Below, in pieces: positions 1 through 5,320 of a stretch of DNA of 5,539 bases; the stretch's first letter is position 1, and each line of letters begins with the position of its first letter. Made by a program: the position numbers and the translations under genes. Source of the stretch: Spirochaetales bacterium (lineage in GTDB: Bacteria; Spirochaetota; Spirochaetia; Sphaerochaetales; Sphaerochaetaceae); contig JAGBRG010000264.1 of NCBI GenBank assembly GCA_017632495.1, forward strand, positions 1 through 5,539, written 5' to 3'. The notes beneath the pieces are model-generated. The model made no database searches, had not been told where the DNA came from, and saw nothing but the letters and a program-made list of their open reading frames with translations.

Positions 1-353
1 AGATTATTGCGGGGCGCAATGCAAAGGAAAACGATGAGCTTCTGCGCCACTACGTCAAAGGCAACGACATGTGGCTTCATACCAGAGACTTTCCGGGAGG
101 CTATGTCTTTATCAAGTTCAGACGCGACAAGACAATCCCCTTGGAGGTCCTTCTGGATGCTGCTAACATCGCTGTCTTATACTCCAAAGCAAGAAATAGC
201 TCGAGCGTCGATCTTTATTACACCCAGGTCAAATACCTCAGACGTGCCAAGGACGGAAAAACAGGCCTTGTTCTTCCCACACAGGAAAAGAACCTTACCA
301 TCAAGCCCGAGCCCCAGAGGATCGCCCGCCTTCTTCCCAAGGAGGAGCGATGA
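1..353 (+). CDS. NFACT-R (DUF814) RNA-binding domain protein, 3' part only
   Basis: The frame is open from the window edge (first full codon at 3) to TGA at 351-353, so the 5' part is missing. The visible 116 residues form almost a whole NFACT-R domain. They open with GRNAKEND (codons from 12), followed by NDMWLHTRDFPGGYVFI (63-113), which matches the family pattern 'NDxWxHxxdxPGsHVvI'. Next come an LDAANIAVLYSKAR helix, an SSVDLYYTQVKYL strand region and KTGLVLPTQEKNL. A basic tail, KPEPQRIARLLPKEER, ends the protein. NFACT-R is known from RqcH/NEMF ribosome-quality-control factors (often annotated fibronectin-binding protein) and from smaller stand-alone proteins. Which type this is depends on the missing N-terminus: RqcH would need NFACT-N and a coiled coil upstream. 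The stop overlaps the next start as ATGA, and the next gene's Shine-Dalgarno lies inside the last codons, so the two are probably translationally coupled. Confidence 0.88.
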   Translation, partial: IIAGRNAKENDELLRHYVKGNDMWLHTRDFPGGYVFIKFRRDKTIPLEVLLDAANIAVLYSKARNSSSVDLYYTQVKYLRRAKDGKTGLVLPTQEKNLTIKPEPQRIARLLPKEER

Positions 354-943
354 GAGTTGCAAACGAAGGCATCATGTATCCCAAGGATGCAAAATCTGCC
401 CTTCTTCCCTATTTTGAAGCTCTGAAACCCTCTCAAGAGACATTAGTTCAGGATGCCCCAGCGCATGTGATTGAGATTCCCCATGCAGCATGGACAAAAT
501 GCAAGGATGCTCTTGATAAGGCCTTTTCCACGCTCAAGGGACTAAAGCCTTCTTGTGTGTTCGTGCTTGGCCCCCTTCACAAAGGCCCTGTCTCCTATGA
601 AGACCCTGCCTTGGTCTACGCCCCCTGTGACGGAAGTCTTAAGGGAACAGACTGGGAAATTTCCTTAGAGACACCGTCTTCCCTTCATCCCTATGTCCGT
701 TTTTCAGACGACATCTGCTCGGAGGAGCATAGTTTAGAGGTTGCAGCCCCCTATCTTTCTCTCTTTTTTGAAAATGCTCCCGTGTGCTATCTTCTGGCCT
801 CGGGAAGCGGCGAAGATGTGAAAAAGATTGCAGCTGTGATAAAAAAAGACTTTCCGAAAGCCCTGGTTTTCATTAGTAATAATATAGAAAGTTGCTGTGG
901 CATGTTTTGGAAGGAGGCGCTAAATGATGGATACAGGACATGA
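350..943 (+). CDS. MEMO1-family protein (AmmeMemoRadiSam system B-like), short form
   Basis: This 197-residue protein belongs to the MEMO1 family, which shares the fold of extradiol dioxygenases and nitrilases and whose molecular role in bacteria is unsettled. Family signatures appear in order: N-terminal GIMYP (7-11; usual GxFYP), IPHAAW (43-48; usual PHAGY/W), VLGPLH (72-77; usual LGPsHH), DGSLKGTDWEI (94-104; usual G.l.tD) and EEHSLEV (125-131, followed by APYL). His45, His77 and His127 line up with conserved or putative metal-site positions. The protein stops soon after VFISNN (173-178; usual SSDLSH), so it lacks the roughly 60-90 C-terminal residues of typical 260-290-residue members, including the conserved late Cys. 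ATG at 350 is favoured by AAGGAGG at 339-345 and by the N-terminal match. It overlaps the upstream stop by 4 bases and runs 20 bases into the next gene. No frameshift is evident, because the downstream overlapping gene is itself well formed. Confidence 0.8.
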   Translation: MRVANEGIMYPKDAKSALLPYFEALKPSQETLVQDAPAHVIEIPHAAWTKCKDALDKAFSTLKGLKPSCVFVLGPLHKGPVSYEDPALVYAPCDGSLKGTDWEISLETPSSLHPYVRFSDDICSEEHSLEVAAPYLSLFFENAPVCYLLASGSGEDVKKIAAVIKKDFPKALVFISNNIESCCGMFWKEALNDGYRT

Positions 944-2345
944 GATTTTCTACGATGAAAACAGACTGTGCATCACACTTGCCAGGGGCGAAGGCCTCTT
1001 AAAAGGCTTTGATGCGCCTTCGAACAAGCACAGCGCCCTTCTCTATCACAGCGCCGCTTTGACCGAAATCCCATGGCAGAGCCTTCAGATGATAGGCGAC
1101 CGCTGCTGCCTTGTTTTCATGCCAACCGACATGTTTCAGGGCATTCCTGTAGATGCCTCACATCTTGCGACAACTCTCAGATCCCGCTCTCTGAACCTTC
1201 TTCGAGACCTATCACATGCCTTGGAAGAAGCTGGCGACCGCCTCTTTTGGAACCTTGACAGCATCCCTCTTTCAAACATCCTCTTTTTTGAAAACGGCGA
1301 TATCCTTCTTCTTTCCGACCAGATGGGCGATGCCCTGGACCGCTTCGAGGCAGATGAAATCCGATTCTTTGACAAGAACCTCTGGTATGCCCACAACTGC
1401 GTCGAGGGCTTTGGAAAAGCCAACTTCCTTTTCCAGCTTCTCTACTACACTCTCTCAGGCATAGCCCCGTTTGAGTCCGAGGCCGTAAGGGAAAACTCCT
1501 TCAAGGCAGTTCCCCTTTCGCTTCTGTTTCCGCCGTGTGACGCAAAGCTCAAAGAGATCTTTGACATGGTGGACAGGTCCCTTTCGGATGACAGAAAGTT
1601 CCAGTTCTCCATCAGAAAGCCCTTTTCTTTTTTCAGAAACATAATCGATGGCCTTCTTCAGGTGGGAATCGATAATATCAATGTCGGTCCCAATGTGGGC
1701 CTTGATGCCTATAAAACAAAGCTCGAAAAACGTGCCAAGGTCCGCATCTTCATCAGAAAAAAAGGCGTGAAGACCTTCTTCATCGCCCTCGGTGTAGCCC
1801 TGGTTCTTTCAATTGTCGGCTTCTACGTCTGGCGTGCGGTAAAGCCCCCTGTGACAAAAGACCTTGATGAGGTTCAGATCATCGAGTACTACTACGACGC
1901 CCTGACAAACCTCAATGCCACAGACCTCCTGGAGCCCTTGAAGAACGGCTATGACGGGCCTGACTATGTGGAGGTTGCAAGCCTCTATGTCACAAGCACC
2001 ATGCAGAAGACCTACGACGGCGCCTCGCTTATCGTCGACCCCAGAAAATGGATCTCTGACGGCATGGGCGACCTTCCCAGAAGCTCCATCGTCTACGGAG
2101 TCTCCGACCTTCAGATTACCAAGGTCTCAGACGATGTCTACCGCGTCATTGTGCACCTGTGGAGCTCCTCAAACTACGTGGACGATGCCAACAACCTGAT
2201 TGTCGAGGACGGCATGGAGGTCTACGAGTACTACCAGACCAACGAGTTCACCTTCACCAGCCGCGGCTCATGGCGCGAGGTCTCAAAGATCGAGCAGCTT
2301 AGTCTGGACCTTGTTGCCACCCACCACATCAATTACAGTAATTAA
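924..2345 (+). CDS. Single-pass membrane protein with a cytoplasmic pseudokinase-like domain
   Basis: I recognise no named family. Residues about 60-240 follow the order of a protein-kinase C-lobe. A hinge-like CCLVFMPTDMFQGIPVD (61-77) is followed by a helix NLLRDLSHALEEAG (91-104). LDSIPLSNILFFENGDILLLSDQMG (111-135) stands where kinases have HRDLKPxNIL...DFG, and FLFQLLYYTLSGIAPFES (168-185) resembles 'lGvLLYeLLtGxxPF'. The HRD motif is lost and no Gly-rich loop or VAIK lysine is seen, so catalysis is unlikely; Asn118 and Asp132 may be relics. A basic juxtamembrane stretch (KLEKRAKVRIFIRKKGVK, 266-283) precedes one hydrophobic span (about 284-305). Residues 306-473 would then be extracytoplasmic, with a helix EVQIIEYYYDAL (316-327) and beta-rich segments (391-415, 436-462) that could be NTF2-like. 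AAGGAGG at 911-917 serves the tandem ATG ATG at 924/927; either start is possible. It overlaps the MEMO gene by 20 bases and is probably co-transcribed. The ORF is solid; the kinase assignment is my inference. Confidence 0.8.
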   Translation: MMDTGHEIFYDENRLCITLARGEGLLKGFDAPSNKHSALLYHSAALTEIPWQSLQMIGDRCCLVFMPTDMFQGIPVDASHLATTLRSRSLNLLRDLSHALEEAGDRLFWNLDSIPLSNILFFENGDILLLSDQMGDALDRFEADEIRFFDKNLWYAHNCVEGFGKANFLFQLLYYTLSGIAPFESEAVRENSFKAVPLSLLFPPCDAKLKEIFDMVDRSLSDDRKFQFSIRKPFSFFRNIIDGLLQVGIDNINVGPNVGLDAYKTKLEKRAKVRIFIRKKGVKTFFIALGVALVLSIVGFYVWRAVKPPVTKDLDEVQIIEYYYDALTNLNATDLLEPLKNGYDGPDYVEVASLYVTSTMQKTYDGASLIVDPRKWISDGMGDLPRSSIVYGVSDLQITKVSDDVYRVIVHLWSSSNYVDDANNLIVEDGMEVYEYYQTNEFTFTSRGSWREVSKIEQLSLDLVATHHINYSN

Positions 2346-2370
2346 GTTTTTTGACAACAGCAGTTTCAAG

Positions 2371-2453
2371 AAGCAGTCTGTGAACCATAGTTAGGGGTTT
2401 TTAGACTGCTTTTGGCAGTATGAAACATATTAACCCCCTCTGCCAGACTGCTT
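2371..2453. repeat. Nested inverted-repeat element in the convergent intergenic gap
   Basis: The 118-bp gap between the membrane-protein stop (2345) and the toxin stop (2464) holds perfect 10-bp ends, AAGCAGTCTG at 2371-2380 and CAGACTGCTT at 2444-2453. Inside them GGGGTT (2394-2399) can pair with AACCCC (2432-2437). Innermost, ACTGC (2405-2409) faces GCAGT (2415-2419) across five bases. AGACTGCTTT occurs twice directly (2403-2412, 2445-2454), so the left arm could also pair with the nearer copy, and AGACTG appears again at 2471. The position between two converging operons suits a bidirectional terminator, but no long U-tract follows the outer stem. It could equally be a small non-autonomous element remnant; no convincing target duplication flanks it. 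Confidence 0.5.
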
Positions 2454-2463
2454 TCGACCCAAC

Positions 2464-2778
2464 TCAAATCAGACTGGGGTAATTCCTCTTTGCATAGAAA
2501 ATACGCATGATAGAAACCTCATGCTTTTTGTCATCTATCAAAAACAAAGCTATAAAACTCTTTTTTAAAATGAATTTATGGTAGCCCTCAGCCTGCAAAC
2601 GTGGGTCCAAACTGCTTGCAAAAACATAGGGAGATTTTTTAAGGATATCAATATTATCCTGAAGCTCACTGACGAGCTCAAAAGCAGCCTGCTTATTCAG
2701 TAATGTTTCGGTAATATAATCCAAAATATCAGCCAAGTCATCCTCAGCCTTCTGAGTCATTATGGCTTTATATTCCAT
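2464..2778 (-). CDS. ParE/RelE-family toxin of a type II toxin-antitoxin module
   Basis: This 104-residue protein has the compact alpha-alpha-beta fold order of the ParE/RelE superfamily. N-terminal strand MEYKAIMT is followed by the helical AEDDLADILDYI (11-22) and a second helix AAFELVSELQDNIDIL (31-46). LKKSPYVF (46-53) precedes LDPRLQAEGYHKF (57-69; usual 'd..L...GyRk'). The ending FLIDDKKHEVSIMRIFYAKRNY (79-100) matches the typical 'IDd....v.I.riFyaRRdy'. Members either cleave mRNA at the ribosome (RelE type) or poison gyrase (ParE type); the sequence alone does not decide which. Length is normal and no lesion is seen. The ATG at 2776-2778 lies inside the antitoxin's last codons (11-base overlap), so its translation should be coupled to the antitoxin. 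Met7 (2758-2760) is a less likely start because the first strand would be lost. The gene is AT-richer than cmk and the left operon, consistent with horizontal acquisition. Confidence 0.88.
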   Translation of the reverse strand: MEYKAIMTQKAEDDLADILDYITETLLNKQAAFELVSELQDNIDILKKSPYVFASSLDPRLQAEGYHKFILKKSFIALFLIDDKKHEVSIMRIFYAKRNYPSLI

Positions 2779-3028
2779 ACTTTTCCCTGATTCTCTTCAG
2801 AGATTCATCAGCAGGAGACACCCTTCCTTCCTCGAGATCCAGCTTAGCCTCTTCAAGTTTTCCGTAAACATCACAGAGATATGTGCTTCGCTCATACACA
2901 TCCATGCTCATAATTACCAAATCTCCGTATCCGTTTTTGGTCACGAAGACAGGCTCCTGACTGTCATGGCAAAGTGATGAGATGTTAGTTGTGTTCTTAA
3001 GATCTCTAATAGGAACAATTTGTGGCAT
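2768..3028 (-). CDS. Phd/YefM-family antitoxin
   Basis: This 86-residue antitoxin partners the downstream ParE/RelE toxin and should also act as DNA-binding autorepressor of the pair. Residues 1-47 fit the Phd/YefM N-terminal dimerisation and DNA-binding fold: PIRDLKNTTNISSLCH (6-21), then EPVFVTKNGYGDLVIMSMDVYE (25-46), where VTKNGxxdLVxMS is the family signature. The C-terminal half (LEEAKLDLEEGRVSPADESLKRIREKYGI, 58-86) is charged and helical, as expected for the toxin-wrapping segment. The ATG at 3026-3028 has an AAGGAG Shine-Dalgarno on the minus strand (3034-3039) five bases upstream. The gene is preceded by its own strong promoter, located just beyond the miaA stop, so the module does not depend on miaA transcription. 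Confidence 0.9.
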   Translation of the reverse strand: MPQIVPIRDLKNTTNISSLCHDSQEPVFVTKNGYGDLVIMSMDVYERSTYLCDVYGKLEEAKLDLEEGRVSPADESLKRIREKYGI

Positions 3029-3038
3029 ATAAACTCCT

Positions 3039-3058
3039 TGTGGGATTATTATACCACA
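3039..3058. promoter_or_regulatory. Candidate autorepression operator for the antitoxin
   Basis: A 5-bp inverted repeat, TGTGG (3039-3043) and CCACA (3054-3058), brackets the -10 box of the antitoxin-toxin promoter with a 10-bp gap. Its arms are a bit more than one helical turn apart, which suits a dimeric Phd/YefM repressor that would block polymerase. The arms are short and chance cannot be excluded. Confidence 0.35.
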
Positions 3059-3077
3059 CTCAGAAAAGATCAGTCAA
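3048..3077 (-). promoter_or_regulatory. Sigma-70-type promoter of the antitoxin-toxin operon
   Basis: Read on the minus strand, TTGACT (3072-3077) and a perfect TATAAT (3048-3053) are separated by 18 bp, and the -10 is preceded by TGG, giving an extended TGn -10. Transcription would begin near 3041, leaving a leader of only about a dozen bases that contains the AAGGAG Shine-Dalgarno. The -35 box lies a few bases past the miaA stop (3082-3084). Confidence 0.75.
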
Positions 3078-3081
3078 ATAA

Positions 3082-4029
3082 CTACTTCAAAAAAGAATTA
3101 ATCAGGCCTTTCATCTGTGAACAGTCATCCGGGTTTATCCAATGGACATCAGAGAAGCTTTTGAAGAATGTCATCTGGCGTTTTGCATAATGCACGGAGT
3201 TTGTGATGATGCTCTGCTTGATTTCTTCAAGGTCGGAATCTGTCAGTTTTTCCAGATTACTTATTGAGGTCTTGGCGTCCTTGTCATAGACCTTATCCAT
3301 AAACTCCCTGTACCCTATGCCCTGCATGCTCTGCCAGGAAGGATTTGCTCCCATCTTAAGAAGCTTTTTAATTTCATCGACAAGGCCCTGGGCGAACATT
3401 ATGTCCACCCTTTCTTTGATTCTCTCTTTCAGTTCTTCCTTTTCTCTGAAAAGACCTATGGAAAGGACCTTCATGTCATTTCTGGGATTTGTAGGAAGAG
3501 CGAAGCTTGAAAGAGGCTTTCCGCATGAGCGGTAGACTTCAATTGCTCTTGAGATTCTGTAGCTGTCGTTGGGGTTTATGCGTTCTGCTGAAACCGGATC
3601 CACAATCTTAAGATAGTCATATGCCTTTGAAAGGCCCTGGTCTCTGATGTACAAAGCCACGGTTTTTCTAATCTCAGGGTCCGACTGCGGAGCCTCAGAA
3701 AGGCCATATAGAAAATGCTTGAAGTAAAAGGCGGTGCCGCCAGATATTACAGGGATTTTGCCGCGCTGCCAGATTCCGCTGCAGGCAATGTCAGCAAGGT
3801 GAATGAAGTCAGCTACATTGTAGCTTTCCCATGGATCTAAGATGTCTATCAGATGGTGCGGGATTTTGTCTGTGATTTCCTTCTCAGCTTTCGCAGAACC
3901 CACATCCAGGCCCCTGTAGACCTGAACGGAATCGGCATTCACAACTTCTGCAAAAGGTGAAAAAAAATCAGACAGCAGTCTGGTCTTGCCCACTGCTGTC
4001 GGACCGAAGAGAAAAATGACGGAACTCAC
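3082..4029 (-). CDS. miaA: tRNA dimethylallyltransferase MiaA
   Basis: MiaA transfers a dimethylallyl group from DMAPP to N6 of A37 in tRNAs that read UNN codons, the first step towards (ms2)i6A. The 315-residue length is typical. The motifs are in order: P-loop GPTAVGKT (9-16), NADSVQVYRGLDVGSAKA (31-48; the usual 'N.DS.QvYrglDIGTAKp' DMAPP/tRNA site), IPHHLIDILDP (56-66), SGGTAFYFKHFLYG (96-109), NDSYRISRAIEVY (154-166), MQGIGYREF (235-243) and the C-terminal NSVHYAKRQMTFFKS (277-291; usual 'T..YAKRQ.TWfr'). All expected key regions are present, so it should be active. The start is GTG (minus strand 4029-4027), overlapping the rpoZ TGA as GTGA; no strong Shine-Dalgarno is seen, so translation probably depends on coupling to rpoZ. 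No clear terminator follows the TAG at 3082-3084. Confidence 0.97.
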   Translation of the reverse strand: MSSVIFLFGPTAVGKTRLLSDFFSPFAEVVNADSVQVYRGLDVGSAKAEKEITDKIPHHLIDILDPWESYNVADFIHLADIACSGIWQRGKIPVISGGTAFYFKHFLYGLSEAPQSDPEIRKTVALYIRDQGLSKAYDYLKIVDPVSAERINPNDSYRISRAIEVYRSCGKPLSSFALPTNPRNDMKVLSIGLFREKEELKERIKERVDIMFAQGLVDEIKKLLKMGANPSWQSMQGIGYREFMDKVYDKDAKTSISNLEKLTDSDLEEIKQSIITNSVHYAKRQMTFFKSFSDVHWINPDDCSQMKGLINSFLK

Positions 4030-4226
4030 GTCTCTACTGGAGTGTACTCAATCTCGTCGTTGAGAACCTTGGAAAGAACGGATGAGACTACCTTGTCGTG
4101 GTTGTTCTCAAGCTCCTCCTCGGCCTCCTTGTTGGATGCCACGATAGCGGCTTCCTTGATGGCCACACAGGTCATCTCGTATACGTTGACGTCTTTATCG
4201 ATAAGCTTATCAAGTGGAATGCTCAA
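4026..4226 (-). CDS. rpoZ: DNA-directed RNA polymerase omega subunit
   Basis: The 66-residue product has the omega pattern in short form. IPLDKLIDKDVNVYEMTCVAIKEAAIVA (3-30) corresponds to the usual 'p.ekLl....nrYeLv..aakRAr.l'. A variable acidic linker EAEEELENNHDK (34-45) follows, and VVSSVLSKVLNDEIEY (46-61) corresponds to the closing 'al.Ei..GkI.y'. Omega helps beta-prime fold and stabilises the core polymerase. The start is TTG (4226-4224): an AAGGAG Shine-Dalgarno sits seven bases upstream and no ATG or GTG in frame fits. It shares the GTGA overlap with miaA, which makes the two one operon. A good promoter lies immediately upstream. The alternative is an unnamed small protein, but pattern and position beside miaA favour omega. 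Confidence 0.85.
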   Translation of the reverse strand: MSIPLDKLIDKDVNVYEMTCVAIKEAAIVASNKEAEEELENNHDKVVSSVLSKVLNDEIEYTPVET

Positions 4227-4233
4227 GGTGATT

Positions 4234-4239
4234 CTCCTT
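4234..4239 (-). promoter_or_regulatory. Ribosome binding site fixing the TTG start of rpoZ
   Basis: AAGGAG on the minus strand, followed by seven bases and then TTG (4226-4224). It decides the start, since no standard ATG is available near the conserved N-terminal PLDKL. Confidence 0.75.
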
Positions 4240-4258
4240 CAAATTGAGATGCAATGAG

Positions 4259-4287
4259 AATATATCAGCTTTCAGTTTTTCTGTAAA
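4259..4287 (-). promoter_or_regulatory. Sigma-70-type promoter of rpoZ-miaA
   Basis: On the minus strand TTTACA (4282-4287) and TATATT (4259-4264) are 17 bp apart, and TGA before the -10 gives an extended TGn element. The predicted start near 4252 leaves a leader of about 26 bases with the AAGGAG site. The -35 lies 14 bases beyond the rhuM remnant's stop, so rpoZ-miaA can be transcribed independently of cmk. Confidence 0.7.
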
Positions 4288-4301
4288 GCGATAAGGTTCT
4301 A

Positions 4302-4697
4302 TCAATTCAAACCCGTTTCCAAGAGAAAACGGTCAAAGTCACTTTCAAACAACCGATCCTGAATAATTCTGTATTTCTCATGCTCGGTTTCAGCATGTAG
4401 TTTGGCCTGTTCCGCACTTATTTTTCCTGGACCTGTAAGAACTTCATTTACATTGAATTCAAGAAATCCATCCAGTCTCTTAGCCCAGTCTTCCATACTC
4501 ATAGGAATCTTACGCTCTGCCTGAAGCTCGGCATAATCTTGCAGTTATTAAGAATTTCTTAACTACTGAGTCTTCAATTAACTCCCCATCAGAAAAAATA
4601 GATTTCAAATGCTGATTAATTGCAGAAACAGAAACATCATACAACTCTGCCATCATCTTCTGACTGAGCCAGATGTTCTCATCTTCATAGAGGATTT
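4302..4697 (-). pseudogene. rhuM: rhuM-family gene remnant, large internal deletion and frameshift
   Basis: Two pieces of a virulence RhuM family protein (function unestablished, usually around 330 residues) lie head to tail in different frames. The N-terminal piece (about 4690-4541) reads YEDENIWLSQKMMAELYDVS, then VSAINQHLKSIFSDGEL and SVVKKFLITA; this is the helix-turn-helix-like start, usually 'WLTQ..mAeLf.Vs...In.Hl..If...EL...SV'. Its frame ends at TAA 4510-4512. The C-terminal piece (about 4545-4302) reads LQDYAELQAERKIPMSMEDW, then AKRLDGFLEFN and KYRIIQDRLFESDFDR, the conserved RhuM ending. Its match extends upstream of the ATG at 4502, so that ATG is not a real start. The pieces meet near 4538-4545; roughly 190 or more central codons are gone by comparison with the family from memory. 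The extreme N-terminus is also missing, replaced by cmk. The DNA is AT-rich. A working product is very unlikely. Confidence 0.8.
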
Positions 4698-5201
4698 CAA
4701 AGCATTCAGGATTATGTCCACAATCTCTTCGGGGGTCTTGCCTTCTGTGTCTATGACAAGGTTGGCCTGGCTTGTGTCGTTGTTATCGATTCCGTAGATG
4801 CGGCCATAGCGCTCGGAATCGTGACTGTCACGGCGTCTGGTTTCGCCAAGGCGCTCGGCGAGAGTTCCGCCTTCGCGCTTTACGATGCGTCGGGCCCTCT
4901 CTTCGTCAGATGCCACAAGGTAGACCTTGAAATCGGCATCCTTTAGCATCCAGATTGCAAGGCGGGAGCCAAGGACACAGTTTTCTTCGGCCATGGCCAT
5001 CTGGACCTGGCGGCTGTCCAGCTCCTTGTCTATGCTGTCGTCCCTGTTGGCAAGGGCACAGAAATCCCAGAAGTCCATGTTTCTTTCCTTGGCCATCTGG
5101 CGGAAGGTGAAGTTGATCATCGGGTAGCCCAGCTTCTGGGCAAGCAAGGTTGATACTGTGGTGTTGCCGCAGCCGCTTTTGCCGGATACTGCAATTCTCA
5201 T
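4653..5201 (-). CDS. cmk: Cytidylate kinase, archaeal/spirochaetal type
   Basis: This enzyme phosphorylates CMP/dCMP with ATP for pyrimidine nucleotide recycling in the cytosol. The 182-residue protein has the P-loop GKSGCGNTTVS (7-17), characteristic of the archaeal-type CMP kinases. LGYPMINFTFRQMAKERNM (24-42) corresponds to the 'G......g..fR.mA.e.g' nucleotide region. Further on are GSRLAIWML (78-86), KVYLVASDEERARRIVKRE (92-110) with Arg-rich helices, and ETRRRDSHDSERYGRIYGID (120-139), the lid-like segment. The ending ANLVIDTEGKTPEEIVDIILNALK (146-169) looks like the natural C-terminus. The remaining 13 residues (SSMKMRTSGSVRR) and the TGA at 4653-4655 overlap DNA that in another frame encodes the rhuM N-terminus, so the tail is probably acquired. 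ATG at 5201-5199 has AGGAGG (5207-5212) five bases upstream. A 119-bp gap separates it from yicC. Confidence 0.92.
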   Translation of the reverse strand: MRIAVSGKSGCGNTTVSTLLAQKLGYPMINFTFRQMAKERNMDFWDFCALANRDDSIDKELDSRQVQMAMAEENCVLGSRLAIWMLKDADFKVYLVASDEERARRIVKREGGTLAERLGETRRRDSHDSERYGRIYGIDNNDTSQANLVIDTEGKTPEEIVDIILNALKSSMKMRTSGSVRR

Positions 5202-5284
5202 ATGATCCTCCTGAGATACGGTATTTACGATTCGTGTGTCAGTCCTAGAAGCTAGCGCGGGACAGTGCTATGTGCACGGCCCAT

Positions 5285-5313
5285 GCGAAGCGACGACGGA
5301 ATGACCGCGAAGC
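5285..5313. repeat. Paired GCGAAGC direct repeats in the yicC-cmk gap
   Basis: GCGAAGC occurs at 5285-5291 and 5307-5313, offset by 22 bp, in the GC-rich 119-bp interval between the yicC stop and the cmk start. The interval also holds the short palindromes GCTAGC and GTGCAC. I find no convincing promoter, terminator hairpin or small ORF there. It may be a dispersed repeat of this genome or a binding site; chance is also possible. Confidence 0.25.
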
Positions 5314-5320
5314 ATCTGCC

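Noticed and set aside
7..417. 136-residue plus-strand reading frame over the NFACT/MEMO junction
   Set aside because: It is a low-complexity Ser/Arg-rich shadow frame covering two well-supported genes.
350..943. Frameshift explaining the short MEMO protein
   Set aside because: The next gene begins within its end with its own AAGGAGG site, and its early residues do not resemble the missing MEMO C-terminus.
1136..1423. Minus-strand frame inside the membrane-protein gene
   Set aside because: Arg/Ser-rich composition typical of antisense shadow; no ribosome binding site or family match.
2351..2380. TTGACA at 2351-2356 as a -35 box downstream of the membrane-protein gene
   Set aside because: No acceptable -10 lies 16-18 bp downstream, and no plus-strand gene follows.
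4302..4502. A stand-alone 66-residue gene starting at ATG 4502
   Set aside because: Homology to RhuM continues upstream of that ATG (LQDYAELQAERKIP), no clear Shine-Dalgarno precedes it, and the frame is simply the 3' piece of a pseudogene.
5202..5250. Promoter for cmk (CTGACA near 5233-5238 on the minus strand)
   Set aside because: At the right spacing the only -10 candidate is poor and falls against the Shine-Dalgarno, leaving no leader.
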